From assembly GCF_900167975.1 (NCBI RefSeq), contig NZ_FUZU01000001.1, positions 1,088,580-1,152,579 on the forward strand: a DNA stretch of 64,000 nt, written 5' to 3'. Below, in pieces: positions 1 through 8,642 of this stretch. A program made the position numbers and the translations under genes. Under the pieces are notes generated by a model. That model was not told where the DNA came from. It did no database searches and worked only from the letters and a program-made list of their open reading frames with translations. Every line of letters begins with the position of its first letter. Position 1 is the first letter of the stretch. Source of the stretch: Ohtaekwangia koreensis. GTDB lineage: Bacteria > Bacteroidota > Bacteroidia > Cytophagales > Cyclobacteriaceae.

Positions 1-594
1 ATCAAGACATCGCTTACATTTCATTACGATTACAAGTATATGATCGAACAGATCGTAGAAAATATCAAATGGATCTGTGATAAGAATAACGTTCCGGTTC
101 CGAATATCTTTACGGAGTTTGGAAGCTATACAGTAGGAGAGAGTGGCGCAGTGTTATATAATGTGATTGACCAGAAACTGCAGAACGATAAAGAGCTGTG
201 GTATATGATCGATGGATCATTCATTACACACCTTCCGGACGCATGGGGCTTAAATCAGAAGTACGTTTTACTGGCCATTAATAAATGGGATGATCCATAC
301 CATAAAGTAAATATGGGCGGATTGACCTGTGATAGTATGGATTACTATAACTCCGAAGCTCACACCGGAGAAGTTTTCTTGCCAATGATCAACGATGAAG
401 AGCCACTATATATAGGCTTCTTCCATACGGGTGCTTACCAGGAATCTCTTGGAGGATACGGAGGTATTCAACATTGCCTGGTGCCTGCACCACAACATGT
501 GCTCATCGATCGTAATGAAGACGGTGAGATCACAACAAAACTTTTCGCAGGTCAGCAGACCAGTGAAAGTATGTTAAAGGTGTTGGGATATTAA
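1..594 (+). CDS. speA: Biosynthetic arginine decarboxylase, C-terminal part (5' end outside window)
   Basis: The frame is open from base 1 through the TAA at 592-594, so at least 197 C-terminal residues are present and the true start lies upstream. Arginine decarboxylase makes agmatine from arginine with PLP as first step of polyamine synthesis in the cytoplasm. The visible part matches the C-terminal beta-domain of the SpeA family: G-L-T-C-D-S-M-D around visible residue 110, which carries the active-site Cys and Asp, followed by G-A-Y-Q-E and a Gly-rich G-G-Y-G-G-I-Q-H segment, and the ending expected for the family. A strong hairpin terminator follows directly. Family assignment is from motif recognition and the missing N-terminus cannot be judged. 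An ornithine/diaminopimelate decarboxylase-type paralogue is the main alternative. Confidence 0.85.
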   Translation: MKTSLTFHYDYKYMIEQIVENIKWICDKNNVPVPNIFTEFGSYTVGESGAVLYNVIDQKLQNDKELWYMIDGSFITHLPDAWGLNQKYVLLAINKWDDPYHKVNMGGLTCDSMDYYNSEAHTGEVFLPMINDEEPLYIGFFHTGAYQESLGGYGGIQHCLVPAPQHVLIDRNEDGEITTKLFAGQQTSESMLKVLGY

Positions 595-613
595 AATTCG
601 AATTTAAAAAGTG

Positions 614-644
614 AAAGGCCAGCAGATTCTGCTGGCCTTTTTTA
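614..644. terminator. Bidirectional hairpin terminator between speA and the DUF4412 gene
   Basis: A 12-bp perfect stem (614-625 with 629-640) with core GGCCAGCAG, a 3-nt ATT gap, and T-runs on both strands. It sits between two convergent genes and should end both transcripts. Confidence 0.85.
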
Positions 645-700
645 TTACAGTGTATTGGAAATTGCAGCAACCCCGATCTATATACTTGTGCAATGTTTTC

Positions 701-1540
701 TTACTGTTTTCCACCATACGGAAGTGCTACTTCCTTAAAGTCTGAAGGCACAACAAAATCTGAAGCAGCCAGGGATTGTTTTTTGATTTCGGTAGTTTCC
801 ATAATCATATTGCCTTGCTGCATGAACATTTCTATTCGTAAGGGTATACCATCAATTTTATCATAGTATATCTTCTGGGATTTGCTAACCTGCTGATGTG
901 CAAGCTTCTTCATGTCCAAGCCTGGTATATCGGTAGTAGCCCAAAGGATTTGTTGAGTTTTCTGGCCTTCGATTGTATAGTCTACAATATACTTTGTGCA
1001 AGTATATCCCAGTATCTTTTTTGTCTCAGACGTCTTGGTAACTTTCACATCCTTTTCGGCATCTTCTTTAACCTGATCTTCATTGTGACGAAAAACAGTG
1101 TATGTTTTACTCTTCCGGTCAAGCTGGTACGATTCGTTTTTATCCTTGAGCGACAACACTTCGTAATTAGACATAAAGCCGCCATCCATGGAGAAAAGTG
1201 TATTTCCGTTTTTAACTTTTGCTGTAGACCCTTTTGGCACCAGTGAAGAAAGGTCGCCACCCTTCATCATCTTCATCATCGTTTCCATCTGTGTTTTCAT
1301 TTGCGGATTGGATTCCATCAAGGCTTTGAATTGAGGATCTTCCATCTTGGCTTCCATCTCTTTGATCTTTGCCTGATTAGCCGGATCACTTAATTTTTTC
1401 TGAGCCTCTTCCATTTGAGCTTTTGTCTTGGGATCAGTAATGTTCATTGTAATGGTCCATTTGATGATCCCTTCAAATGACTGTGCGTGACTTTGCATGA
1501 CGAGGGCTATCAATGCAAGTGCGAGGAGTACTTTTTTCAT
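701..1540 (-). CDS. Secreted DUF4412-type protein
   Basis: 279 residues with a clear signal peptide (positive K2-K3, hydrophobic core, cleavage near S-H-A-Q at about residue 20). The mature part starts with S-F-E-G-I-I-K-W, the typical opening strand of DUF4412 proteins of Bacteroidota, and ends with D-F-x-V-P-x-D-F-K-E-V, the typical closing segment. In between is an unusual Met/Lys-rich insert at about residues 35-95 (repeats such as M-E-x-K-M, M-M-K-M-M-K) that is predicted helical. No enzyme motif is seen. Function of the family is unknown; it is probably a periplasmic or outer-membrane-associated beta-sheet protein. It is divergent from the EF-G-like gene and convergent with speA. Confidence 0.7.
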   Translation of the reverse strand: MKKVLLALALIALVMQSHAQSFEGIIKWTITMNITDPKTKAQMEEAQKKLSDPANQAKIKEMEAKMEDPQFKALMESNPQMKTQMETMMKMMKGGDLSSLVPKGSTAKVKNGNTLFSMDGGFMSNYEVLSLKDKNESYQLDRKSKTYTVFRHNEDQVKEDAEKDVKVTKTSETKKILGYTCTKYIVDYTIEGQKTQQILWATTDIPGLDMKKLAHQQVSKSQKIYYDKIDGIPLRIEMFMQQGNMIMETTEIKKQSLAASDFVVPSDFKEVALPYGGKQ

Positions 1541-1851
1541 GAAGTTGTTTGTTATTTAAGCGCTACAAGGTAAGTGTTATACTGTATCTGTTACAACTTT
1601 ATCGTTATCTGTTGCCGATGATCGGTTAACTGTTATCAGCAGCGTTCACAGATAACCCTGTGACTTGTGCCGGATTAAAAGTTCAACCACTTTCATCATT
1701 CCGCTTTTTACAGTAACTTCATTTCACGTTCCTTCCTTTTGTTTCAAGTTAAATCGCCCGCCTATGAAAGACTTCATGGGAGTTGCATTCACAACGCGTA
1801 CACAAACGCATCAATATTCCTGCGCGATCTTCCACCTAAAATCATACAGCC
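1541..1851. other. Divergent intergenic region with repeated TATCTGTT-like motifs
   Basis: 311 bases between two divergent genes, without a convincing coding frame. It holds a promoter-like TTG/TACCTTG pair for the minus-strand gene (1594-1596 and 1566-1572, spacing 21) and the repeats described in the next entry. The only long open frame here (about 67 codons from 1665) lacks a recognisable product and runs into the EF-G-like gene, so I do not call it. Confidence 0.4.
1604..1656. repeat. Inverted repeat in divergent promoter region
   Basis: GTTATCTGT at 1604-1612 is matched by its exact complement ACAGATAAC at 1648-1656. A further direct copy of TATCTGTT lies at about 1584-1592, and a small palindrome CCGATGATCGG lies inside at 1615-1625. 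The arrangement resembles operator half-sites but no regulator is identifiable. Confidence 0.4.
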
Positions 1852-3981
1852 ATGATAAAAGTTTATGACGAGAAGCACCTCAAGAACATAGTTCTGTTGG
1901 GGGCGCCCAAGGCCGGCAAAACCATGCTGGCCGAAGACATGATCTACGAAGCTGGTATTGTACACCGGAGGGGTTCTATTGAAGGCAGAAACACAGTTTC
2001 TGATTATCATGAAATTGAACAAGAGCGAGGTAACTCTGTATTTGCCACCACACTTCATACCGAGTGGCATGACTATAAAATCAATATTATCGATACACCC
2101 GGGTTCGATGATTTCATAGGAGAGATCGTATCTTCTGTGCGAGTAGCCGATACGTGTGTACTGGTAGTAAATGCGCAACATGGAGTGGAGGTAGGTACAG
2201 AACTAATCTGGAACTATATAGATCGCTTTCAGAAACCAACCATCTTTGCTGTTAACCAGACGGATCATCCCAAAGCAGATTTTGATGCAACACTGGCCAG
2301 CTTACGCGATCGGTTTGGCAATGCAGTAACACAAATGCAATATCCCGTAAATCAAGGCGAGAGCTTCAATGCTATCATTGATTTACTGAGGATGGTCATG
2401 TATAAATTTCCTCCGGAAGGAGGAAAGCCGCAGAAGTTACCTATACCGGATTCAGAAAAAGAAAAAGCTATAGCGCTGCATAATGCATTGGTGGAGAAAG
2501 CAGCAGAGAACGATGAGAAGCTGATGGAGAAATATTTTGAGAAAGGTACACTCGATGAAGATGAAATGCGTGAAGGCTTGAAGCTCGGCATGATTCATCA
2601 TGATATATTTCCTGTATTTGTTATGTCGGCTAAACGCAACATGGGCAGCGGAAGGATGATGGGCTTCATGGATAATGTAGCACCTTCACCGCGCGAAGCA
2701 AAACCGGAAGTAACAATAGAAGGAAAAGAAATACCTTTTGATCCTTCAAAGCCCACCGCGTTGTTTGTATTTAAATCACATATAGAACCTAATCTCGGTA
2801 AACTCACTTTCTTCAAAGTTATATCCGGAGAAGTGACCACAACATCCGAACTTATCAATAGTCAAACCGGTGCAACAGAACGCATTCATCAACTTTTTAT
2901 TATGGATGGAAAGATCAGGACACCAGTCGATAAATTTATAGCCGGAGATATAGGAGCCACCTTAAAATTGAAAGATACCTTCAGCAATCAGACACTGCAT
3001 GCAAAAGGTTTTGATGTAACGATAGAGCCCATTGAATTTCCGGAGCCACGTATTCGTACGGCTGTTATTGCCCTCAGTAAAAATGACGATGAGAAGATCG
3101 GTGAAGTATTACAAAAAATTCATCAGGAGGATCCTACTATTCAAGTTGAATACGCAAAGGAACTTCGGCAACTGATTATATACGCACAGGGAGAATTGCA
3201 CCTAGCAGTATGTAAATGGTTTTTAGAAAATGTATATAAGCTGCATATTAATTTTGAAAGTCCGCGTATATCCTATCGTGAGACGATTCGTAAAAGTGCA
3301 ACGGCCAGCTACCGTCATAAAAAACAATCCGGTGGTGCGGGCCAGTTTGGCGAAGTACATTTGAAGATAGAGCCCTATATAGAAGGAATGCCCGAGCCCA
3401 CTGAATATACTGTGCGAGGCAAAGAAGTAATAGACCTTGAGTGGGGTGGTAAACTCGTATTCTATAATTGTATTGTAGGAGGAGTGATTGATACGCGGTT
3501 TATACCTTCTATTCTGAAAGGTGTAATGCAGAAGATGGAAGAAGGACCGATCACTGGCTCGTACGTGCGAGATGTATGCGTGATGGTGTTCGATGGCAAA
3601 ATGCATCCGGTAGACTCAAATGATATATCTTTTAAGATCGCAGGCATGATGGCTTTTAAAGATGCATTTATGAAAGCAGAGCCCCAACTGCTCGAACCTA
3701 TATATGATGTGGACATCATGATACCCGAAGAAGTAATGGGCGAAGTGATGGGCGATCTGCAAACACGCAGAGCATTTATTATGGGAATGGATAATCGCGG
3801 AAATCACCAGGTGATCAAAGCAAAAGTGCCTTTAGCTGAACTCGATAAATACTCCACCACCTTGCGTTCGCTTTCTCAAGGACGCGCAAGTTTTATACAA
3901 CGCTTTTCTGATTTTGTTCCGGTGCCTTTCGAACTGCAACAAAAATTAGCGAAGGCGCTTCATGTGCTCGAGGAAGTTTAG
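1852..3981 (+). CDS. EF-G-like translation factor with non-canonical GTPase motifs (EF-G2 type)
   Basis: 709 residues, full EF-G length and order: G domain, domain II, III, IV and V. The P-loop is G-A-P-K-A-G-K-T (17-24) instead of G-H-V-D-A-G-K-T; switch I is recognisable (E-Q-E-R-G-N-S-V at about 56-63). Switch II reads D-T-P-G-F (81-85), so the His that activates water in EF-G/EF-Tu (DTPGH) is replaced by Phe, and the G4 box is N-Q-T-D (135-138) rather than N-K-x-D. Domain IV retains G-G-A-G-Q-F-G-E-V and the C-terminus is normal, so ribosome binding is plausible. A Bacteroides EF-G paralogue lacking GTPase activity is known, and this could be its orthologue, which is an inference. It is a single gene, not in a str operon, so it is not the housekeeping fusA. 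Confidence 0.85.
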   Translation: MIKVYDEKHLKNIVLLGAPKAGKTMLAEDMIYEAGIVHRRGSIEGRNTVSDYHEIEQERGNSVFATTLHTEWHDYKINIIDTPGFDDFIGEIVSSVRVADTCVLVVNAQHGVEVGTELIWNYIDRFQKPTIFAVNQTDHPKADFDATLASLRDRFGNAVTQMQYPVNQGESFNAIIDLLRMVMYKFPPEGGKPQKLPIPDSEKEKAIALHNALVEKAAENDEKLMEKYFEKGTLDEDEMREGLKLGMIHHDIFPVFVMSAKRNMGSGRMMGFMDNVAPSPREAKPEVTIEGKEIPFDPSKPTALFVFKSHIEPNLGKLTFFKVISGEVTTTSELINSQTGATERIHQLFIMDGKIRTPVDKFIAGDIGATLKLKDTFSNQTLHAKGFDVTIEPIEFPEPRIRTAVIALSKNDDEKIGEVLQKIHQEDPTIQVEYAKELRQLIIYAQGELHLAVCKWFLENVYKLHINFESPRISYRETIRKSATASYRHKKQSGGAGQFGEVHLKIEPYIEGMPEPTEYTVRGKEVIDLEWGGKLVFYNCIVGGVIDTRFIPSILKGVMQKMEEGPITGSYVRDVCVMVFDGKMHPVDSNDISFKIAGMMAFKDAFMKAEPQLLEPIYDVDIMIPEEVMGEVMGDLQTRRAFIMGMDNRGNHQVIKAKVPLAELDKYSTTLRSLSQGRASFIQRFSDFVPVPFELQQKLAKALHVLEEV

Positions 3982-4100
3982 CCATAGGATATAATCGGGT
4001 CAATGAACGTTCTAAGAGATTAATACAATCTGGGTAAAATGAAGATATATAGTATCTTTAGAAGCGAACGGGATACATTAGCTATAAACTAGAGTTATTT

Positions 4101-4598
4101 ATGGAATATGATTGGAGTAAATTCACAAAACGTGTAAGCATTAAAGCCGATGTTCAATCAATTTACAATAGCTGGACCACCCAGCAAGGTTTGGAGAGTT
4201 GGTTTCTGCGGTTGGCAGAGTTTACAAAACCTGATAAGACTTTGCGCGATCGGAGAAGTAATGTAGAAGCTGGCGATACCTATAAATGGCTTTGGTTTGG
4301 ATATGGAGATGAATCCGTTGAGTGCAGGGAAGTACTCGAAGCAAATGGAAAAGATTTGTTCCGGTTTACGTTTTCCGGTGGATGTATTGTAACCATTCAT
4401 ATCAAGACTGAAAAAGGCGAAACACTTTGCGAATTAACGCAGTCTGATATACCGCTTACTGAAAAAGGAAAAGTAGACTTTCATCTGGGCTGTATGCAGG
4501 GCTGGACATTCTATCTCGCCAGTCTTAAATCTTTTCTGGAAGGAGGGATTGATCTTCGGAATAAAAACGATCAGTTGCACGATGTAATTAATGCCTGA
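4101..4598 (+). CDS. SRPBCC/AHSA1-type ligand-binding domain protein
   Basis: 165 residues. The opening F-T-K-R-V-S-I-K-A-D-x-x-S-I-Y-N-S-W-T-T and W-F pattern is that of the AHSA1 (Aha1-like) branch of the START/SRPBCC superfamily; the C-terminal H-L-G-C-M-Q-G-W-T-F-Y-L-A-S-L-K-S-F-L-E helix also fits the family. No signal peptide, so cytoplasmic. These proteins bind hydrophobic ligands or act as chaperone co-factors, but the ligand cannot be predicted. It is monocistronic with its own terminator. Confidence 0.75.
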   Translation: MEYDWSKFTKRVSIKADVQSIYNSWTTQQGLESWFLRLAEFTKPDKTLRDRRSNVEAGDTYKWLWFGYGDESVECREVLEANGKDLFRFTFSGGCIVTIHIKTEKGETLCELTQSDIPLTEKGKVDFHLGCMQGWTFYLASLKSFLEGGIDLRNKNDQLHDVINA

Positions 4599-4625
4599 TC
4601 TATATTTCTTATAAAAGCTATAAAC

Positions 4626-4659
4626 AAAAAAGCCGCACTGAAAATCAGCGCGGCTTTTT
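4626..4659. terminator. Bidirectional hairpin terminator
   Basis: A-rich start, GCCGC/GCGGC stem extended by CTGA/TCAG, then a T-run, between the convergent SRPBCC and lipoprotein genes. Confidence 0.8.
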
Positions 4660-4680
4660 ACATTATATACCTTGAATTAA

Positions 4681-5193
4681 TTATTCACTTTTGCATACTC
4701 CGAAACTTAGTCTTCCTGAAGCATCCTTCGAAGCATTTACACCTATATTAGCACCTGCCAGAATTATATCTTTACTTTCTCCTGATGCAGCCAGATGTAT
4801 CTTCATACACGCATCCAGCGCAGTCAGTTGTTTATAGGTGATAGTGGATTCATCAGCGACTTTGGTCAAAACGGTTTCGCTTGTGCCTACATTTCCAATA
4901 ACCGGGTTAAGCGATGCATATACATCTGCACCCGGTGCTGAAATATTTCCAAGGTGAATATGTACCGGATGCTCGATAGTGCCTTCCGTCCCCGAAAGAG
5001 CAACCAACACAAGTGTGCTTCCGTCTGTCTTTTCTTTTAATGTCACCGTGCCATCTATATCATACTCTGACCCTGCGGCGAGTGCGTAAACAGTTTCGTT
5101 GCCAGTAAAATCTTTATCACCAGTACTGCTTTCATTGTCCTGGCAAGCCATCAAGCTCGCAGTCAACAGAATTCCGCCGATCACCTTTTTCAT
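4681..5193 (-). CDS. Lipoprotein with a CHRD/Cu-Zn SOD-like His cluster
   Basis: 170 residues; signal peptide with lipobox L-M-A-C, Cys17 lipidated, followed by Q-D-N. The mature domain is Gly/Ala/Thr-rich and carries H-P-V-H-I-H (75-80) in G-T-I-E-H-P-V-H-I-H-L-G, resembling the metal-site strand of Cu/Zn superoxide dismutase-like and CHRD proteins. Catalytic SOD residues elsewhere are not evident, so I do not claim SOD activity. Two cysteines (in D-A-C-M-K and the C-terminal G-V-C-K) could form a disulfide. Divergent from the LPP20 lipoprotein gene. Confidence 0.55.
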   Translation of the reverse strand: MKKVIGGILLTASLMACQDNESSTGDKDFTGNETVYALAAGSEYDIDGTVTLKEKTDGSTLVLVALSGTEGTIEHPVHIHLGNISAPGADVYASLNPVIGNVGTSETVLTKVADESTITYKQLTALDACMKIHLAASGESKDIILAGANIGVNASKDASGRLSFGVCKSE

Positions 5194-5243
5194 ATCATCT
5201 TTAAGATTTATATAAAATTAAAAAAAATAGCGTTCGCTCAACA

Positions 5244-5271
5244 TTTAGGTGCCCTTTCCCGTGTAGATTTG
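5244..5271 (+). promoter_or_regulatory. Candidate Bacteroidota promoter of the LPP20 gene
   Basis: TAGATTTG at 5264-5271 fits the -7 consensus TAnnTTTG exactly; a weak TTTA(G) lies 16 nt upstream at 5244-5247 as possible -33 element. The leader would be about 60 nt. Confidence 0.35.
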
Positions 5272-5335
5272 TCCGGACGAGAAATTGGCACGGATGTGGC
5301 AATAGCTCAAACGCTCAACTGCTTAAGGTTATTTT

Positions 5336-6700
5336 GTGAAACGACTTTTTACGCTACTCCTCTTTGTATCTGCCTGCAGCCCAAAGGTTCAGCCACCTGA
5401 CCCTGAGTCCTTGAAGCCTGCCTGGCTTCGAACTGCCTCTGCTCAGGAAGGCTACTATACGGGCATCGGTCAGAGTAAAAAAGATGGCACAAACAATTAT
5501 ATCCAGGCTGCCAAAAAAAGTGCGCTGGACGATCTTGTTTCAGATATCAAAGTCAATGTTTCCAGTACTTCCGTGTTAAGCCAGTTTGAAGCTGATAAAA
5601 AATTTACCGAACAATACGAGCAGATCATCAAGACCACCACGGCCGATGAGATTGAAGAATTTGAACTGGTAGATGCCTGGGAAGATGCCACGAATTATTG
5701 GGTATACTATCGCCTTTCGATCGCGCGCTATCGCCAGATAAAAGAAGAACAGAAAAGAAATGCTACGTTGCTTGCTACCGATTATCTTCAAAAAGCACGA
5801 CAAGCCGAGAAAGATAGAGAACGGCTTCAATCCGTTAGCTACTACTTTCAGGCGTTTCGCAGCATTGAAAAATATTTAGGTGAAGCCATCCGCGTAACGA
5901 TCGATGGCAAAGAAGTTTTGCTCGTCAATGAAATATATGCATCGATACAAAGTGTATTGGATAAAATAAACCTGCGCGTTGATCCTTCCACGATAGAATT
6001 GAATCGCAGGATCAATCAGAGTACACAAACCGTTATCGCGAAAGCTTCCTATAAAGATTTAAATAAGCCCGCTATAAATCTTCCCCTATATGCAGCCTTT
6101 GAAAAAGGCGCAGGCGATGTATACCCGAACTATAAAACAGATGAGAAGGGACAAATTAAAATCCTGATGAACAAAATCAGTTCAAAGGAACTTGAGCAAA
6201 CTGTAGGTATAAAGGTAGATATAGATGCCCTGAGTGGAACAAGCGGATCGCCTATCTATAAACTCATTGCGGCTACACTCAATGTGCCGCGTGCGCAGGT
6301 AACGTTAAAAGTGCAGCGTCCGGTTGTTTTCATGACTGCGGATGAAAAAAGTTTCGGACAGAATAAATCGAACTTCCAGATCAGCAATAAACTCAGAAAC
6401 CTGCTTGCCAACAACGGCTTTGAATTTACAGAAGACAAGCGGTTGGCCGATCTCTGGTTTGATGTAAAAGCAGATTCAGAAAAAGGATCGGTTTCCGGAA
6501 GCATTTATATTACCTACCTGACCAGTATTATTAAAGTAACTGCGGTGAAAGAAGGGAAGGAGATCTATGCCGGAACACTCGACAGGGTCAAAGGCTACGG
6601 CCTCGATTATGATAAATCGAGCATCGATGCCTATAACAAATCCATGGAAACCCTCGAAAAAGAAAGAATGAACGAGTTGTTGAATACGGTTCTTCAATAG
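5336..6700 (+). CDS. LPP20-family lipoprotein
   Basis: 454 residues from a GTG start. Lipobox V-S-A-C with Cys14. Residues about 27-130 have the LPP20 pattern: P-x-W-L-R-T ... Y-Y-T-G-I-G-Q-S-K-K-D-G ... Y-I-Q-A-A-K-K-S-A-L-D-D-L-V-S-D-I-K-V, followed by W-V-Y-Y-R-L-S and a long charged helix. The remainder (about 170-454) looks like beta-rich domains without a recognised name. It is followed 78 nt later by a smaller lipoprotein with a related N-terminal segment, so the two may work together in the cell envelope. Known LPP20 proteins are outer-membrane lipoproteins of unclear function. The GTG start is supported by the immediately following K-R and hydrophobic core. Confidence 0.7.
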   Translation: MKRLFTLLLFVSACSPKVQPPDPESLKPAWLRTASAQEGYYTGIGQSKKDGTNNYIQAAKKSALDDLVSDIKVNVSSTSVLSQFEADKKFTEQYEQIIKTTTADEIEEFELVDAWEDATNYWVYYRLSIARYRQIKEEQKRNATLLATDYLQKARQAEKDRERLQSVSYYFQAFRSIEKYLGEAIRVTIDGKEVLLVNEIYASIQSVLDKINLRVDPSTIELNRRINQSTQTVIAKASYKDLNKPAINLPLYAAFEKGAGDVYPNYKTDEKGQIKILMNKISSKELEQTVGIKVDIDALSGTSGSPIYKLIAATLNVPRAQVTLKVQRPVVFMTADEKSFGQNKSNFQISNKLRNLLANNGFEFTEDKRLADLWFDVKADSEKGSVSGSIYITYLTSIIKVTAVKEGKEIYAGTLDRVKGYGLDYDKSSIDAYNKSMETLEKERMNELLNTVLQ

Positions 6701-6729
6701 GGCACTTAATTATTAAGGCTCATTTACAA

Positions 6730-6759
6730 TTTGGTATTTGATTTGCGTACTATAACTTG
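6730..6759 (+). promoter_or_regulatory. Candidate promoter of the small LPP20-like lipoprotein
   Basis: TTTG at 6730-6733, then 19 nt, then TAACTTG at 6753-6759, one T short of TAnnTTTG. The same nonamer TATAACTTG occurs at 13627-13635 just ahead of the YitT gene. Confidence 0.35.
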
Positions 6760-6778
6760 TCACTAAATTTCAATTGAT

Positions 6779-7351
6779 ATGAAAAAAATTACTTATTCTG
6801 TCCTTATGCTGATCGCTCTAGGTGGAGCATTTATGGTTAGCTGTAAAGGTGGTAAAGACAAAAAAGCTCCCTCCGGTGAGAAAGAAGTTGTTGTTCCTTG
6901 TTCCGGTTCTGATTTCTTTACAACCAATAAATTTTTCCGCGCCAACTCCATAGGCGAAAGCATGGACCAGGTTACTTCTAAAAAGAAGGCACTTGCCAAC
7001 GCACGTGCTGAACTGGCCGCCAGCATTCAGACTACGGTAAAGGCTGTTACGGACAACTATACGAACTCACGTGAGATGAACAACAAGGAACAGGTTGAAG
7101 AACGTTTCGAACAATTGAACCGCGAGATCGTAGATCAGAAATTAACAGGTCTTAAAACCATCTGCGAAAAACTGATGAAGACCGAAGATGGTAACTATAA
7201 AACGTATATCGCTATAGAACTTTCTGCTGATGAATTGGTAGCAACATACAACGAACGTCTTTCAAAAGATGAACGTCTTAAAATCGACTATGATTACGAG
7301 AAGTTCAAAGAAACGTTTGATAAGGAAATGGAAAAACTCGGTAATAACTAA
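6779..7351 (+). CDS. Small LPP20-like lipoprotein
   Basis: 190 residues; lipobox M-V-S-C with Cys22, followed by a Lys-rich linker (about 23-37). The segment F-F-R-A-N-S-I-G-E-S-x-D-Q-V-T-S-K-K-K-A-L-A-N-A-R-A-E-L-A matches the LPP20 core found in the preceding 454-residue lipoprotein. The second half is strongly helical and charged and ends E-M-E-K-L-G-N-N. A clear terminator follows, so this gene ends the lipoprotein pair. The role is unknown; shared architecture and adjacency suggest the two lipoproteins act in the same envelope process. Confidence 0.6.
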   Translation: MKKITYSVLMLIALGGAFMVSCKGGKDKKAPSGEKEVVVPCSGSDFFTTNKFFRANSIGESMDQVTSKKKALANARAELAASIQTTVKAVTDNYTNSREMNNKEQVEERFEQLNREIVDQKLTGLKTICEKLMKTEDGNYKTYIAIELSADELVATYNERLSKDERLKIDYDYEKFKETFDKEMEKLGNN

Positions 7352-7370
7352 TATCGATCAGTCACTTGTA

Positions 7371-7396
7371 AAGGCCACCTTACCGGTGGCTTTTTT
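7371..7396 (+). terminator. Hairpin terminator after the lipoprotein pair
   Basis: GCCACC/GGTGGC stem (7374-7379, 7385-7390), 5-nt loop, preceded by AA and followed by a run of six T. Confidence 0.8.
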
Positions 7397-7446
7397 GTTT
7401 GTGTTTTTTTTGATCAATGATATACTTATATTTTCCTTAAGTATAT

Positions 7447-7851
7447 ATGGCAGGCTACTCAGGAACACCACTCATAAAGAAACTCGGCATCAAAGCCTGT
7501 TGTAGTATTTTTGTGGGCCACCCACCCGATGCATATATAGAATGGCTGGGCCCTCTTCCGGAGAATGTTACGTTTAAAGATAACCTCACAGGCGAACTCG
7601 ACTTCATTCATCTTTTTGTAAAAGAACGAAAGGTGTTCGAAAGGGAATTTACACGAAGTAAAAAACATTTGAAGAAGGATGGGATGCTTTGGATATCATG
7701 GCCTAAAAAATCTTCGAAAGTTGTTACTGATCTGGATGAAAATATAATTCGTGAGTATGGTTTAAAAGAAGGACTCGTAGATGTTAAGGTTTGTGCAGTA
7801 GACGACATTTGGTCGGGATTGAAATTTGTTTTTAGAGTAAAGGACCGATGA
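7447..7851 (+). CDS. DUF3052 family protein
   Basis: 134 residues. The opening [14 protein letters not shown] and the later [11 protein letters not shown] and [21 protein letters not shown] are signature segments of DUF3052. No catalytic motif is known for the family. Cytoplasmic. It overlaps the DnaJ-like gene by 4 bases (ATGA), so the two are translationally coupled, with the SUI1 gene 3 bases further on. Confidence 0.8.
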   Translation: MAGYSGTPLIKKLGIKACCSIFVGHPPDAYIEWLGPLPENVTFKDNLTGELDFIHLFVKERKVFEREFTRSKKHLKKDGMLWISWPKKSSKVVTDLDENIIREYGLKEGLVDVKVCAVDDIWSGLKFVFRVKDR

Positions 7852-8639
7852 AAGATTATTACCAAATATTGGGTGTACAATATTCTGCGCATGCCGCAGA
7901 TATCAAGCGGGCGTATCGTATGCTGGCAGTACGGTATCATCCTGATAAGAATCCGGATCCGCAAGCAGAAGTACTCTTCAAAGAGATCAATGAAGCGTAT
8001 GATGTATTGAGCGATCCACAGAAAAAGATACAATACGATTTACGAAGACAAAATCCTTTTGTTGAGGTAGGTTACGAGCAACCATCTACACCGCCACCGC
8101 CACGTCATCGCGACCCTGCCTATAGAAGAAAACGTCCACCGGTATATCAGAAAAGTGAGCGGCAGCGCATGCGCGAACTCATGCAAAATTATCTGCCCTA
8201 TGTAAAGTGGCTTTGCTGGGCTGGGTTGGTGGTTACTATTCTTTTTGCACTAGACTATATTTTGCCCTATCAAACAAAACAGGAAAAGATTGTTAAGGGC
8301 TACAACGTGACGGGAAGACGGGGCGGTTATAGTCATACGGTATTAATTATGGAATCAGGTAAGAAGATAAAGCTATATGGTCTTGATGGCGGCTCCATAG
8401 AAGTAGGAAATGTGCTGGAGTATAAAGAAACATTGATATATAGAACTGTGATGTCTATCGTGAACGGTGATTACTCAAGGTCGCTCGGATATGTATATGG
8501 AGGGATCGCACTCTTTCCGGGAATTTTATTTGTGGTAGCCTTAACCGGAATTTTGAGGCGCAAAGATGTGGAATACCATTTTAACGCCTGTATAGTCTCG
8601 GGTATACTGTTGATCATAAATTTATATTTAATTTTGTGA
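7848..8639 (+). CDS. Membrane-anchored DnaJ-domain protein
   Basis: 263 residues. An N-terminal J domain (about 1-66) with intact H-P-D at 31-33 and [15 protein letters not shown] Pro/Arg-rich linker (about 80-110) follows, then three hydrophobic segments (about 118-135, 205-225, 240-262) that should place it in the inner membrane. It has no Gly/Phe region, zinc-finger or C-terminal substrate domain, so it is not DnaJ itself; it probably recruits DnaK to the membrane. It starts inside the DUF3052 gene and ends just before the SUI1 gene, suggesting one transcript. Confidence 0.8.
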   Translation: MKDYYQILGVQYSAHAADIKRAYRMLAVRYHPDKNPDPQAEVLFKEINEAYDVLSDPQKKIQYDLRRQNPFVEVGYEQPSTPPPPRHRDPAYRRKRPPVYQKSERQRMRELMQNYLPYVKWLCWAGLVVTILFALDYILPYQTKQEKIVKGYNVTGRRGGYSHTVLIMESGKKIKLYGLDGGSIEVGNVLEYKETLIYRTVMSIVNGDYSRSLGYVYGGIALFPGILFVVALTGILRRKDVEYHFNACIVSGILLIINLYLIL

Positions 8640-8642
8640 GCT

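Noticed and set aside
1665-1868. 67-codon open frame before the EF-G-like gene
   Set aside because: No family, no start signal, and it overlaps the real ATG in another frame; better seen as intergenic.
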